Shown piece by piece: positions 34,116 through 42,173 of a stretch of DNA of 64,000 nucleotides. Source of the DNA: Massilia pinisoli (GTDB lineage Bacteria > Pseudomonadota > Gammaproteobacteria > Burkholderiales > Burkholderiaceae_D); NCBI RefSeq assembly GCF_024753285.1, contig NZ_JANUGW010000013.1, forward strand, positions 110,612 to 174,611, given 5' to 3'. Both the position numbers and the translations under genes were made by a program. The stretch's first letter is position 1, and the number at the start of each line of letters is the position of its first letter. A model generated the notes under the pieces. The model saw only the letters and a list, made by a program, of their open reading frames with translations. It searched no databases and was not told where the DNA came from.

Positions 34116-34132
34116 ATGAGAATCATTCTCAT
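34116..34132. promoter_or_regulatory. Fur box
   Basis: ATGAGAAT-C-ATTCTCAT is a perfect 17-bp palindrome and fits the 7-1-7 Fur consensus (TGAGAATCATTCTCA) 18 bp upstream of ATG 34151. Iron-dependent repression of the downstream gene is expected. Confidence 0.8.
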
Positions 34133-34150
34133 ATATTTCGAGGAGGTCGT

Positions 34151-34501
34151 ATGGGCGATGATGTGCTGGACGAACTGAACGCGCCGGCCGCGCGGCGCAC
34201 CCCGCGCCACGAGTTGCTGGTGGCGGCGCTGCTGCACCTGATGTCGCAATACACGGTGAATAACGCGGACGCATGTGACCGTGCCAGCGGCGACGGCCCG
34301 TGCGTGAAGCTGGCGTCCGTGATCGAACGTCATTTGAACGCACTGGCGCGCCTGCCGGATGCCGACCCCGTGCTGCGCGCCACGTGCGAGCAATTGAGCG
34401 TCAAGTGGGCGGCCCTCATCGACCGCGCGCTGCCGGCGCCGGCCCGGCGACCGCTGCTGGCGCGCATCCTGGGGCAGGGCAGGCCGGCGCCTGCAGCCTG
34501 A
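34151..34501 (+). CDS. Small iron-regulated protein of unknown function
   Basis: 116-residue, mainly helical, with no signal peptide or membrane segment. A conserved-looking core LLVAALLHLMSQYT is followed by two Cys-containing turns (DACD, GPCVKLA) and a helix ending in CEQLSVKWAALIDR. AGGAGG lies directly before the start (34141-34146), and a Fur box sits just upstream, so expression should rise on iron starvation. I recognise no family. The three Cys residues could bind a metal or Fe-S cluster, but this is speculation. Confidence 0.75.
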   Translation: MGDDVLDELNAPAARRTPRHELLVAALLHLMSQYTVNNADACDRASGDGPCVKLASVIERHLNALARLPDADPVLRATCEQLSVKWAALIDRALPAPARRPLLARILGQGRPAPAA

Positions 34502-34513
34502 GCTGGGCCGGCG

Positions 34514-35188
34514 TCAGCCCAGCCAGGCCCGGAGCGCCGCCTCGCCGTCCCCGCTGAACGCGAGCACGCGCGAATCGGGCACGCGGCGCGCCCAGCCCAG
34601 CTCCTGGAAGCGCTCCAGCAGCGCCGTCCCGAGGGCGCCGGCCAGATGGTGACGGCGCTCGCTCCAGTCCAGGCAATGGCGGCACAGCGGACGCCGGACG
34701 GCACTCGGCAGCGGATCGATGCCGACCTGCGCGACGAGCGCGCGCCCCGCATCCGTGAGCGCGACGCCGCCCGCATCCAGTGCGAATGCGCCGCGGCGGG
34801 CCAGGCTTTCGTAGACGAGCACACCGAGTTCGCCGGCGAGATGGTCGTAACAGACGCGCGCCTTGCGCAGCGCCGGTTCGCGCGGACTGCTGCGCACGCG
34901 CACGGCGCCCGTGCCGAACGCGACGCCCATCAGCGATTCCAGCAGCTGGGCGACGTCGGCGTCGGCGATGCGGAAATAGCGGTGCCGGCCCTGCGCCTCC
35001 ACGGCCAGCAGCCCCGCTTCGCGCAGTTTGGCAAGGTGCGTGCTGATCGTCTGGCGCGTGACGCCGGCGGCGTCGGCCAGTTCGGTCGCCGTCAGCGCCA
35101 TGCCGCTCATCAGCACGTTCAGCACCTCGGCGCGCGCCTGGTCGCCGATCAGGGCGGCAATGTTGGCGATGTTCGGTCCGTCTCTCAT
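34514..35188 (-). CDS. ArsR-type winged-helix transcriptional regulator
   Basis: 224 residues. The N-terminal HTH (about 10-80) has TATELADAAGVTRQTISTHLAKLREAGLL and the wing QGRHRYFRI. A C-terminal region of about 140 residues carries RRPLCRHCLDWSERRHH, a Cys/His cluster that could sense metal or redox state. This longer ArsR-like type often controls a divergent small oxygenase gene; here the NIPSNAP/ABM pair is divergent across 73 bp. The effector is unknown. Confidence 0.85.
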   Translation of the reverse strand: MRDGPNIANIAALIGDQARAEVLNVLMSGMALTATELADAAGVTRQTISTHLAKLREAGLLAVEAQGRHRYFRIADADVAQLLESLMGVAFGTGAVRVRSSPREPALRKARVCYDHLAGELGVLVYESLARRGAFALDAGGVALTDAGRALVAQVGIDPLPSAVRRPLCRHCLDWSERRHHLAGALGTALLERFQELGWARRVPDSRVLAFSGDGEAALRAWLG

Positions 35189-35261
35189 GGTTCGATCTTA
35201 GCCGAAGCATCGGGCCAGGGCCAGCGACTACGATGAGGCTTCGAACCTACGAGGAGCCATC

Positions 35262-35579
35262 ATGCCCATCACCTGCTTCATCCGCTACGAGATCGACCCC
35301 GTCCAGCGCGACGCCTTCCGCCAGTACGCCGAGAACTGGGGCCGCATCATTCCCCGTCTCGGCGGCCGCCTGCTCGGCTACTTCCTGCCGCACGAGGGCA
35401 CGAATTACGAGGCGTGGGGCCTCGTCGGCTTCGACAGCCTGGCCGCGTACGAAGCGTACCGGCTGCGCCTGAAGGAAGACGGCGAGGCGCGCGCCAACTT
35501 CGCCTTCGCGCGCGAACAACGCTTCATCCTGCGCGAGGAGCGCACGTTCACCGAACCGGTGGAAGGCACGTTGCCATGA
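35262..35579 (+). CDS. NIPSNAP-family protein
   Basis: 105 residues with the dimeric alpha+beta barrel fold: ITCFIRYEIDPVQRDAFRQYAENWGRIIPRLGG, then NYEAWGLVGFDSLAAYEAYRLRLKED. NIPSNAP proteins are small and related to ABM oxygenases, with no defined reaction. GAGGAG precedes the ATG. The stop overlaps the start of the next gene (ATGA). Confidence 0.88.
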   Translation: MPITCFIRYEIDPVQRDAFRQYAENWGRIIPRLGGRLLGYFLPHEGTNYEAWGLVGFDSLAAYEAYRLRLKEDGEARANFAFAREQRFILREERTFTEPVEGTLP

Positions 35580-35920
35580 TCGTCGTGATCTTCGAAGTCG
35601 AGCCGGATCCCGCGCGGCGCCAGGACTACCTGGATGCGGCCGCCGCGCTGCGTGCCGAGCTGGAAGCGATCGACGGCTTTCTTTCCATCGAGCGTTTTGC
35701 GTCGCTCGCGCAGCCGGAGAAGATCCTGTCGCTGTCGTTCTGGCGCGACGAGGACGCCGTCAAGCGCTGGCGCACATTACCGTCGCACCGCGCGATGCAG
35801 ACGGCCGGCCGCGCGGGCATCTTCCGCGGCTACCGGCTGCGCGTGGCCGCGGTCGTGCGAGACTACGGCATGCACGACCGCGCCGAAGCCCCGCTAGACG
35901 CGCGGGCCGTGCACGGTTGA
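35576..35920 (+). CDS. Antibiotic-biosynthesis-monooxygenase (ABM) domain protein
   Basis: 114 residues. MIVVIFEVEPDPARRQDYL, FLSIERFASLAQPEKILSLSFWRDEDAVKRWR and the strand RGYRLRVAAVVRDYG match ABM-domain proteins, dimeric barrels that include cofactor-free oxygenases and haem-degrading enzymes. ATGA overlap with the NIPSNAP gene shows the two are co-translated; both share the fold and may form a complex. Probably under the divergent ArsR-type regulator. Confidence 0.88.
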   Translation: MIVVIFEVEPDPARRQDYLDAAAALRAELEAIDGFLSIERFASLAQPEKILSLSFWRDEDAVKRWRTLPSHRAMQTAGRAGIFRGYRLRVAAVVRDYGMHDRAEAPLDARAVHG

Positions 35921-35924
35921 GGCT

Positions 35925-36371
35925 TTATTCCTTGATCTCGGGCTCGACGAGTTGCGCGAGGAGCTGCAGCGATTCCTGCCAGCCGAGGTAGCACATCTCG
36001 ACGGGGATCGCGGCGGGAATGCCTTCCTGCTTGATTTTCACTTCGACGCCGCAGAACACGTCGCGCAGCTGCACGGTCGTCTGCATGCGGCCGGGCAGGT
36101 TCGGGTCGTCGAATTCGGCCGTGTAGACGAGGCGCGCGCCCGGCTCCAGTGCCAGGTATTCGCCGCCGAACGAGTGGCCGCCACCCGTCGTGAAATTCGT
36201 GAACGACATCTGGTAGCGCCCGCCGACGCGGCTGTCCTGCTCGTGCACGGTGCAGGTGAAGCCGTGCGGCGGCAGCCATTTGGCGACGGCGGCGGGCGTG
36301 AGGAAGGCGCGGTAGACGCGGTCGGCGGTGGATTTCAGAACGCGGTGCAGCTCGACGGTATTCGTGGACAT
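35925..36371 (-). CDS. SRPBCC (AHSA1/START-like) protein
   Basis: 148 residues. The family pattern is clear: LHRVLKSTADRVYRAFLTPAAVAKWLPP, a Gly-rich strand RVGGRYQMSF, then GARLVYTAEF and TTVQLRD. These proteins bind hydrophobic ligands in a deep cavity and some act as polyketide cyclases or Hsp90 activators; here the ligand is unknown. Convergent with the ABM gene and 96 bp downstream of the VWA gene on the same strand. Confidence 0.88.
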   Translation of the reverse strand: MSTNTVELHRVLKSTADRVYRAFLTPAAVAKWLPPHGFTCTVHEQDSRVGGRYQMSFTNFTTGGGHSFGGEYLALEPGARLVYTAEFDDPNLPGRMQTTVQLRDVFCGVEVKIKQEGIPAAIPVEMCYLGWQESLQLLAQLVEPEIKE

Positions 36372-36467
36372 GATGGTTTCCTTGGCGTGAAGGCAGAGGA
36401 CGTCCCTCTGATGCTACGACGATCGGGCGACTGGCGGATCGACACGCGGTGCGACTTATTTGCTGGG

Positions 36468-37649
36468 TTATTTGCTCAATAACCGCATCGCCCGTTCCAG
36501 CCCGTCGATCGTCACGGGAAACATGCGATTGCCCATGATCTGCCGGATGACCGCGATCGACTGCCGGTACTGCCACAAATGCTCGGGCTCCGGGTTCAGC
36601 CACGCGAACTTGGGGAACGAATGGCAGAACCGCGCCAGCCATTCGGCGCCCGGCTCGTCGTTCGCGTATTCGACGGAGCCGCCCGGCGCGAGGATCTCGT
36701 ACGGGCTCATGGTGGCGTCGCCGACGAAGATCAGGCGCGTGTCGGGCGGGTACGTGCGCAGCACGTCCCACGTGGGGAAGCGCTCCGCGTGGCGGCGGCG
36801 GTTGTTCTTCCACAGGTGGTCGTAGACGCAGTTGTGGAAATAGTAGAACTCCATGTGCTTGAACTCGGCCTTCGCCGCCGAGAACAGCTCCTCGGTGCGC
36901 TCGATGTGGTCGTCCATCGTGCCGCCCACGTCCAGCAGCATCAGCACCTTGATGCGGTTGCGCCGCTCCGGCTGCATCCGGATGTCGAGCCAGCCGGCGT
37001 TGTTGGCGGTAGAGCGGATCGTCTCGTCCAGCGCCAGCTCGTCGGGCGCGCCCTGGCGCGCGAAACGGCGCAGGCGGCGCAGCGCGACCTTGATGTTGCG
37101 GATGCCCAGTTCGCGCTCGCCGTCGTAGTCGCGGTAGGTGCGCTGGTCCCACACTTTCACGGCGGACCGGTTCCCCCCTCGCATTTTCTCTTCCTTGCCG
37201 ATGCGGATGCCTTGAGGGTTAGTGCCGCCATTGCCGAACGGGGACGTGCCGCCCGTGCCGATCCACTTGTTGCCGCCTTCGTGGCGCTCCTTCTGTTCCT
37301 TCAGCAGTTCTTGCAGGCGTTCCATCAGCTTGTCGTAGCCGAGCTTCTGCAACTGCGCCTTCTGCTCAGGTGTCAGCTCGCGTTCGAGGCGTTTCAACAG
37401 CCAGTCCAGGGGGATGTCGGCCTTGGCATCGAACACGGTCTCGATGCCCTTGAAGAACGCGCCGAACGCGCGATCGAACTTGTCGAAATGGGCTTCGTCC
37501 TTCACCAACGTGAGGCGCGCGAGATAGTAGAACTCGTCGAGCGACGGCGCGATCACCTGCTGTTGCAGCGCTTCCAGTAGCGTGAGGAATTCCTTGATCG
37601 AGACGGGGACCTTCGCGTCGCGCAGGGTGAAGAAGAAGTCGATCAGCAT
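36468..37649 (-). CDS. VWA-domain protein of the CoxE type
   Basis: 393 residues. The N-terminal half (1-160) is helical with a Gly/Asn-rich linker around 125-160; the C-terminal half holds a VWA domain of the CoxE/DUF58-like class (KVLMLLDVGGTMDDHIERTEELF). The MIDAS site reads D240-V-G-G-T, not the usual DxSxS, so metal binding may be altered. CoxE-type proteins work with MoxR AAA+ ATPases as metal-insertion or complex-assembly factors. The MoxR gene lies just upstream, separated by a GNAT gene. Confidence 0.85.
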   Translation of the reverse strand: MLIDFFFTLRDAKVPVSIKEFLTLLEALQQQVIAPSLDEFYYLARLTLVKDEAHFDKFDRAFGAFFKGIETVFDAKADIPLDWLLKRLERELTPEQKAQLQKLGYDKLMERLQELLKEQKERHEGGNKWIGTGGTSPFGNGGTNPQGIRIGKEEKMRGGNRSAVKVWDQRTYRDYDGERELGIRNIKVALRRLRRFARQGAPDELALDETIRSTANNAGWLDIRMQPERRNRIKVLMLLDVGGTMDDHIERTEELFSAAKAEFKHMEFYYFHNCVYDHLWKNNRRRHAERFPTWDVLRTYPPDTRLIFVGDATMSPYEILAPGGSVEYANDEPGAEWLARFCHSFPKFAWLNPEPEHLWQYRQSIAVIRQIMGNRMFPVTIDGLERAMRLLSK

Positions 37650-37659
37650 GCGCGCCTCG

Positions 37660-38247
37660 TTACTCGGCGTGGCGCGCCAGGCGGTAATGCAGGTGCGACT
37701 TGATCTCGTGCCACTCGCCGCGCACGATGCTGTACATGACCGTGTCGCGCACGGTCCCGTCGCGGCGCGGCGCGTGGTGGCGGATCACGCCATCCTTCTT
37801 CGCGCCCAGGCGCTCGATGGCGGCCTGCGACGCGTAGTTGAAATTATCGGTGCGCAGGCCGACGACGGCGCAGCCCAAGGTGTCGAACGCGTGCGACAGC
37901 AGCAGGAGCTTGCAGCTCGTATTGACGTGGCTTTTCTGGCGGCTCTTCGCGTACCACGTGTAGCCGATCTCCACGCGGTCGATCGCGGGCATGATGTCGT
38001 GGTAGCTCGTCGTGCCAACCACGGTGTCGCTGGAGGCGTCGACGACGGCGAAGGCGACGCGGTTCGTCATCTCCAGCGCGGTGCGCACATAGGTTTCCGT
38101 CTCGTGCGGCGCGGGTACGGACGTGATCCGCAGGTTCCACAGCTCGCCGTCCCCGGCCGCCGCGCGCAGGCCGTCCACGTGGTGCAGGCCCAGCGGCTCC
38201 AGGCGCACGCCGTTGAATTCGAGGGTGACGGGATCGACGTGGATCAT
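37660..38247 (-). CDS. RimJ/RimL-type GNAT acetyltransferase
   Basis: 195 residues of the RimJ/RimL/SpeG-like class: FNGVRLEPLGLHHVDGL, EIGYTWYAKSRQKSHVNTSCKLLLLSHAF and FNYASQAAIERLGAKKDGVIRHH, where an Asn/Ser pair usually contacts acetyl-CoA. The target is unknown. The gene is wedged between the MoxR ATPase gene (4-bp ATGA overlap) and the VWA gene (10 bp gap), so it is translated with them. It could modify a protein in the same system, but this is inference. Confidence 0.87.
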   Translation of the reverse strand: MIHVDPVTLEFNGVRLEPLGLHHVDGLRAAAGDGELWNLRITSVPAPHETETYVRTALEMTNRVAFAVVDASSDTVVGTTSYHDIMPAIDRVEIGYTWYAKSRQKSHVNTSCKLLLLSHAFDTLGCAVVGLRTDNFNYASQAAIERLGAKKDGVIRHHAPRRDGTVRDTVMYSIVRGEWHEIKSHLHYRLARHAE

Positions 38248-39098
38248 CGGTTGTGCCTCGCCATCGCCACGAGGCGCTCGAACAGGCTCACGTCCTGCTC
38301 GTTCTTCAGCAGCGCTCCGGCCAGCGGCGGCACGATCGCCTTGCCGTCCTGGCTGCGCAGGATCTCGGGCGGAATGTCCTCGGCGAGCAGCAACTTGAGC
38401 CAGTCGAGGAATTCCGACGTCGACGGCTTCTTCTTCAGGCCCGGCACGTCGCGCAGTTCATAGAAGCTTTGCAGCGCGGCCGACAGCAGGTCGGCCTTCA
38501 AGGTCGGGAAGTGGACCTTCACGATGTCGGCCATCGTGTCGCGGTCGGGGAATTTGATGTAGTGGAAGAAGCAGCGGCGCAGGAAGGCGTCCGGCAGGTC
38601 CTTCTCGTTGTTCGACGTGATGATGACGAGCGGGCGGTGCTTCGCGACGACCATCTCGCGCGTCTCGTACACGTAGAACTCCATGCGATCGAGTTCGCGC
38701 AGCAGGTCGTTCGGGAATTCGATGTCGGCCTTGTCGATCTCGTCGATCAGGAGGACGACCGGCTCGGGCGCCGTGAACGCCTGCCACAGCACGCCCTTGA
38801 CGATGTAGTTGTGGATGTCGCGCACGCGCTCGTCGCCCAGCTGCGAATCGCGCAGGCGCGAGACGGCGTCGTATTCGTACAGGCCTTGCTGGGCCTTCGT
38901 CGTCGACTTGATGTGCCACTGCAGCAGCGGCATGTTCAGCGCGGCCGCCACTTCCTCGGCGAGCATTGTCTTGCCGGTGCCGGGTTCGCCCTTGATGAGC
39001 AGCGGGCGGGCGAGGGTGAGGGCGGCGTTGACCGCCAGTTTCAGGTCATCGGTGGCGATATAGTTATCGCTGCCTTCGAAGCGTCGGAGTGCGTGCAT
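38244..39098 (-). CDS. MoxR-family AAA+ ATPase (CoxD-like)
   Basis: 284 residues. Walker A is GEPGTGKT (37-44), Walker B VVLLIDEID (114-122) and sensor I IITSNNEKDLPDAFLRRCFFHY. This is the MoxR/CoxD group of chaperone-like ATPases that mature enzymes or metal centres together with a VWA partner. ATG 39098 (MHALRRFEGSDNY) is chosen; an upstream in-frame ATG at 39182 would add a nonhomologous segment. The cox-type dehydrogenase genes are absent from the window, so the client is unknown. Confidence 0.92.
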   Translation of the reverse strand: MHALRRFEGSDNYIATDDLKLAVNAALTLARPLLIKGEPGTGKTMLAEEVAAALNMPLLQWHIKSTTKAQQGLYEYDAVSRLRDSQLGDERVRDIHNYIVKGVLWQAFTAPEPVVLLIDEIDKADIEFPNDLLRELDRMEFYVYETREMVVAKHRPLVIITSNNEKDLPDAFLRRCFFHYIKFPDRDTMADIVKVHFPTLKADLLSAALQSFYELRDVPGLKKKPSTSEFLDWLKLLLAEDIPPEILRSQDGKAIVPPLAGALLKNEQDVSLFERLVAMARHNR

Positions 39099-39302
39099 GG
39101 GCCTGAGAGCGTGATAGGGAAATGCCAACGAGTATATGCCAGAATGGCGCGGCGGGCGGGCCGTCCATGCTGCGGTGCCCAATGGACTCGACCATATTCT
39201 TCGGATAGAATCGGCCGGCTCGTAATATAAATGCCAAGTGTTTTGCAGTCGCAGTACCGGGGGTCTCGAAAACCTGCTGCCGCCGCACGGGTCGCAAGGC
39301 GC

Positions 39303-39327
39303 CCTATCGATTCAACCCAACGATAGG
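39303..39327 (+). promoter_or_regulatory. Hairpin covering the ribosome site of the 39334 cytochrome gene
   Basis: CCTATCG (39303-39309) pairs with CGATAGG (39321-39327) around an 11-nt loop. The AGG Shine-Dalgarno core (39325-39327), 6 nt before the ATG, is the end of the 3' arm. A fold-dependent control of translation is plausible. Confidence 0.4.
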
Positions 39328-39333
39328 TCATCC

Positions 39334-39672
39334 ATGAAAATTTCAACAGCTTTACTCGTGCTTGCCGCCGGCGCCTCGATGGCCGGCACGGCTGGCGCGG
39401 CCGACATCGTCGGCAATCCGAAAGCAGCACCCAACAAGATCGAGATGTGTATCGGCTGCCACGGCATCCCCGAATACAAGGGCAGCTTCCCGGAAGTCTA
39501 TCGCGTACCGAAGATCGGCGGACAGTCGGCCAAGTACATCGAAGCCGCGCTGCAGGCGTACAAGAAGGGCGACCGCAACCACCCGTCCATGCACGGCATC
39601 GCGGCCAGTCTGTCCGACCAGGACATCGCCGACATCGCCGCGTACTACTCGCAACAGTCCCCGTCCAAGTAA
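39334..39672 (+). CDS. Periplasmic class I cytochrome c
   Basis: 112 residues: a signal peptide (about 1-23, AGTAGAAD) and one haem c site C39-I-G-C42-H43. A Met in HPSMHGIAASLSD is the probable distal ligand, and the C-terminal helix DIADIAAYYSQQ is typical of c4/c553-like domains. It carries electrons in the periplasm. It is paired, 10 bp apart, with a second monohaem cytochrome, together resembling the two halves of a dihaem cytochrome c4. Confidence 0.9.
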   Translation: MKISTALLVLAAGASMAGTAGAADIVGNPKAAPNKIEMCIGCHGIPEYKGSFPEVYRVPKIGGQSAKYIEAALQAYKKGDRNHPSMHGIAASLSDQDIADIAAYYSQQSPSK

Positions 39673-39682
39673 GGAGCGCGCC

Positions 39683-40039
39683 ATGAACAAACTGATCGTC
39701 GCGCTGACCCTGGGCGCCGCAACCCTCGCCTTGTCCGGCCAGGCCCTCGCATCGGGCGACGCCGCCAACGGCGCCGCACTGGCGAAAAAATACAACTGCG
39801 CGTCGTGCCACGGCGCCGACTTCAAGACCCCGATCGACCCGAGCTATCCCAAGCTGGCCGGCCAGCACGGCGACTATCTCGTGCACGCGCTGACTGCGTA
39901 CAAGCGCGGCAACAAGGCCGCCAACGGTCGCAACAACGCGATCATGGCCGGCATGGCCCAGCCGCTGTCCGACCGCGACATGGCCGACATCGCCGCCTAC
40001 CTGGAAAGCCTGCCGGGACCGCTCGTCACGAAGCGTTGA
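39683..40039 (+). CDS. Periplasmic class I cytochrome c
   Basis: 118 residues: a signal peptide (about 1-24, GQALAS), haem site C39-A-S-C42-H43 in NCASCHGADF, distal-Met region IMAGMAQPLSDRDM and the final helix DIAAYLESLPG. This is a c553/c4-like carrier. AAGGAG precedes the start. Likely co-expressed with the upstream cytochrome and a partner or electron donor in the same respiratory chain. A strong terminator follows. Confidence 0.92.
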   Translation: MNKLIVALTLGAATLALSGQALASGDAANGAALAKKYNCASCHGADFKTPIDPSYPKLAGQHGDYLVHALTAYKRGNKAANGRNNAIMAGMAQPLSDRDMADIAAYLESLPGPLVTKR

Positions 40040-40055
40040 ACGGACATCGCCCATG

Positions 40056-40096
40056 AAAAATCCCTCGCGCCGGCATACCCGGGGCGAGGGATTTTT
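40056..40096 (+). terminator. Intrinsic terminator after the cytochrome pair
   Basis: AAAAATCCCTCGC (40056-40068) and GCGAGGGATTTTT (40084-40096) form a 13-bp stem followed by more T residues. Confidence 0.88.
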
Positions 40097-40113
40097 TTCG
40101 TAGGGCGTCCCGC

Positions 40114-40539
40114 TCAGCGCACGCGCCTGCGCACGCACGCGACGTACGCATCCGTGTCCGGCTGCGTGCCGTGGCGCTGCGCCGACCAGATCATCTCGCC
40201 CAGGCATTCCATCATCTCGTGGTGCGCCTCGTGCTCGCCGACTCGCGCGGCCAGCGCTTCGAACGCGGCGCGGATGCCGCGCGGCTGGTCGATCGACACC
40301 TGTTCCGTGATCGACAGATGCATCGACAGGTGCAGGAACGGATTCGGCTGGCCGCCCTCGACGCCGTAGTCGCGTGCCACGGCTTCTTCCGCGTCCGCCA
40401 GCGCGTCGTGGTATTCGGGATGCTGCTCGATCCAGTCGGCCGCGATGGCGTCCATCGGGGTCAGGATCTCGCCGGCGCGGCGCTTGCGGTAGGCCTCGCA
40501 GAAAAAGCGGCGGACGTCGTGGGAGGAGGGGGTGAACAT
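40114..40539 (-). CDS. DUF1841 family protein
   Basis: 141 residues beginning MFTPSSHDVRRFFCEAYRK. The conserved GQPNPFLHLSMHLSITEQVSIDQPRG block and the HEAHHEMMECLGEMIW helix define DUF1841, a betaproteobacterial family without known function. The His-rich helix could bind metal. ATG 40539 is preferred to 40608, which adds a segment without homology; GGAGG occurs 9-13 bp upstream. Convergent with the cytochrome genes. Confidence 0.9.
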   Translation of the reverse strand: MFTPSSHDVRRFFCEAYRKRRAGEILTPMDAIAADWIEQHPEYHDALADAEEAVARDYGVEGGQPNPFLHLSMHLSITEQVSIDQPRGIRAAFEALAARVGEHEAHHEMMECLGEMIWSAQRHGTQPDTDAYVACVRRRVR

Positions 40540-40635
40540 GGCGGGACCGTCGGAAAAACAGGGGGAAGGCCGCCATTGTAGCGCGCCGGCGCTTGCCGCG
40601 CCGTGCATCGCCGCGGGCAGGCGGGGCGCGCCGGT

Positions 40636-42141
40636 TCAGGGCGCAGCGGCGCGGCAGTTCGCCTGTACTGCCGCCTGCAGCGTGGCAGCTTCGGCCTTGT
40701 CGCCGCGCGCCTCGTACCATTCCGCCATGTACGACTGCGCCATGCACGTCCGGTCGTGCGCGCGTTTCTCGTCCTTGCGCGCTTCTTCCAGCAGGCGCGC
40801 CGCGCCGATCCTGCCGAGGTAGAACTCGGCGATGGGCACGGGCCAGCCGTCTTCTCTCTGGCGCTTGCGCGCGGCCGCTAGTTCCGTCTGCGCCAGCGCC
40901 GCTTCGCCGTGGCGCACGCGCGCGAGGTACAGCCACAGGGGGCCGATGCGGTCGGCGGGCAACTGGTCGAGCGCGCCGCGCAGTTGCGCGATCGCCGTGT
41001 CCAGATGCCCGTCCAGCATCTGCTGGCGGCCGAGCAGCATGCCGGCGTTCGGCTGGCCGCCGGCCGCCGCCTTGTCCAGCCAGGCGCGCGCCTGCTCAAG
41101 GTCGGCCGTCACACCGTCGCCGTCCTCGTACATCATGGCGAGCGCGTACTGGGCATCCGGGTTGCCGTGGTCGGCTTCCGCACGCATCCAGGGTTCCAGC
41201 CCCGTGCCGCGCGTGAACACGTCGCCGCCGAGGTACGCGATATACAGCTTTTCCTGGCTCATCGCGAACAGCACACGGTGGGCGCGCAGGAAGTCCTGGC
41301 CCAGCAGCAGGTCGAAGTCGTTCGCGCCCTGCGGGTCGATGACACCGATCTCCACGTTCTGGATCGTCTCGTCGCCGAACTGCACTTTCCTGACGGGGGC
41401 GATCCAGTGCGGCGCGCGGGTCGTGCCGATGCCGCCGACGTCGCCCAGGCGGACAGCACCCGGGCCGTTGACGTCGATGCCGGCCCGCTTCGCCGCCTTC
41501 AGCGTCATGACGCTGCGGTGCGCACCGGAGTCGATCACGGCGTCCATCTCCTTGCCGTTGACGACGACGGTGAAATGCGGATTCGGACTCGGATCGTCGC
41601 TGCGGTCGAACGGCAGCATGATCGTCGGTTCCTGCCACAGCAGCAGCGCGGTCTTGCTGCAGTCGTGCGCGCGGAAGAACGTCATCCGCTTGTTGCGCAG
41701 GTCGAATTCCAGGTCCATCTGCAGCAGGAACGGGGCGCCGAGGATGGCGTCGAACGCCGGGGTGAACGAGGTGCTGCCGATCACGGTCAGTTCCGTGCGG
41801 TCGTTGTTGTGCGCCGGGCCGAGCGAGAATTCCTTCACGCGCGTCCTGTACAGCAGCGCACCGCCGCCGATCCCCTCGACCCACACCCCGGTGAGGAACA
41901 GCGGCAGGTCGCGCCGCGTGGCGCCGTTCATCGTCAGCGACGTCTGCGAGGAGCCGGTGTCGACGAGCATGACGGAAGGCAGGCCGTTGATGCTGCCGGC
42001 GACGGCGGGCACGAGGCTTTCGCCCACGTAGCGGAGGGGCAGGCTGCCCACGTCCGTATAAGTGCATTCCGATGCGACGCCCGCGGCGTGCGCGAGGCCG
42101 GACATCAGGCAGAACAGCAGCGGGGCGAGACGGTGGATCAT
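40636..42141 (-). CDS. Secreted double-retropepsin/Sel1 protein, paralogue 1
   Basis: 501 residues. A signal peptide covers about 1-19. Two retropepsin-like aspartic protease domains follow, each with an active-site triplet: DTG (Asp61 in MLVDTGSSQTS) and DSG (Asp204 in AVIDSGAHRS). Their downstream ILG motifs are DAILGAPFL (131-139) and LLLGQDFLRA (278-287). A Sel1-like repeat (about 324-360, GNPDAQYALAMMYEDGDGV) and TPR-like helices to the C-terminus complete the chain. Retropepsins normally dimerise to pair two Asp residues; two in one chain could act alone. Most similar to paralogue 3. Confidence 0.75.
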   Translation of the reverse strand: MIHRLAPLLFCLMSGLAHAAGVASECTYTDVGSLPLRYVGESLVPAVAGSINGLPSVMLVDTGSSQTSLTMNGATRRDLPLFLTGVWVEGIGGGALLYRTRVKEFSLGPAHNNDRTELTVIGSTSFTPAFDAILGAPFLLQMDLEFDLRNKRMTFFRAHDCSKTALLLWQEPTIMLPFDRSDDPSPNPHFTVVVNGKEMDAVIDSGAHRSVMTLKAAKRAGIDVNGPGAVRLGDVGGIGTTRAPHWIAPVRKVQFGDETIQNVEIGVIDPQGANDFDLLLGQDFLRAHRVLFAMSQEKLYIAYLGGDVFTRGTGLEPWMRAEADHGNPDAQYALAMMYEDGDGVTADLEQARAWLDKAAAGGQPNAGMLLGRQQMLDGHLDTAIAQLRGALDQLPADRIGPLWLYLARVRHGEAALAQTELAAARKRQREDGWPVPIAEFYLGRIGAARLLEEARKDEKRAHDRTCMAQSYMAEWYEARGDKAEAATLQAAVQANCRAAAP

Positions 42142-42173
42142 GGTCGTGGTCGGGTACGTTGGATCATCGTGTG

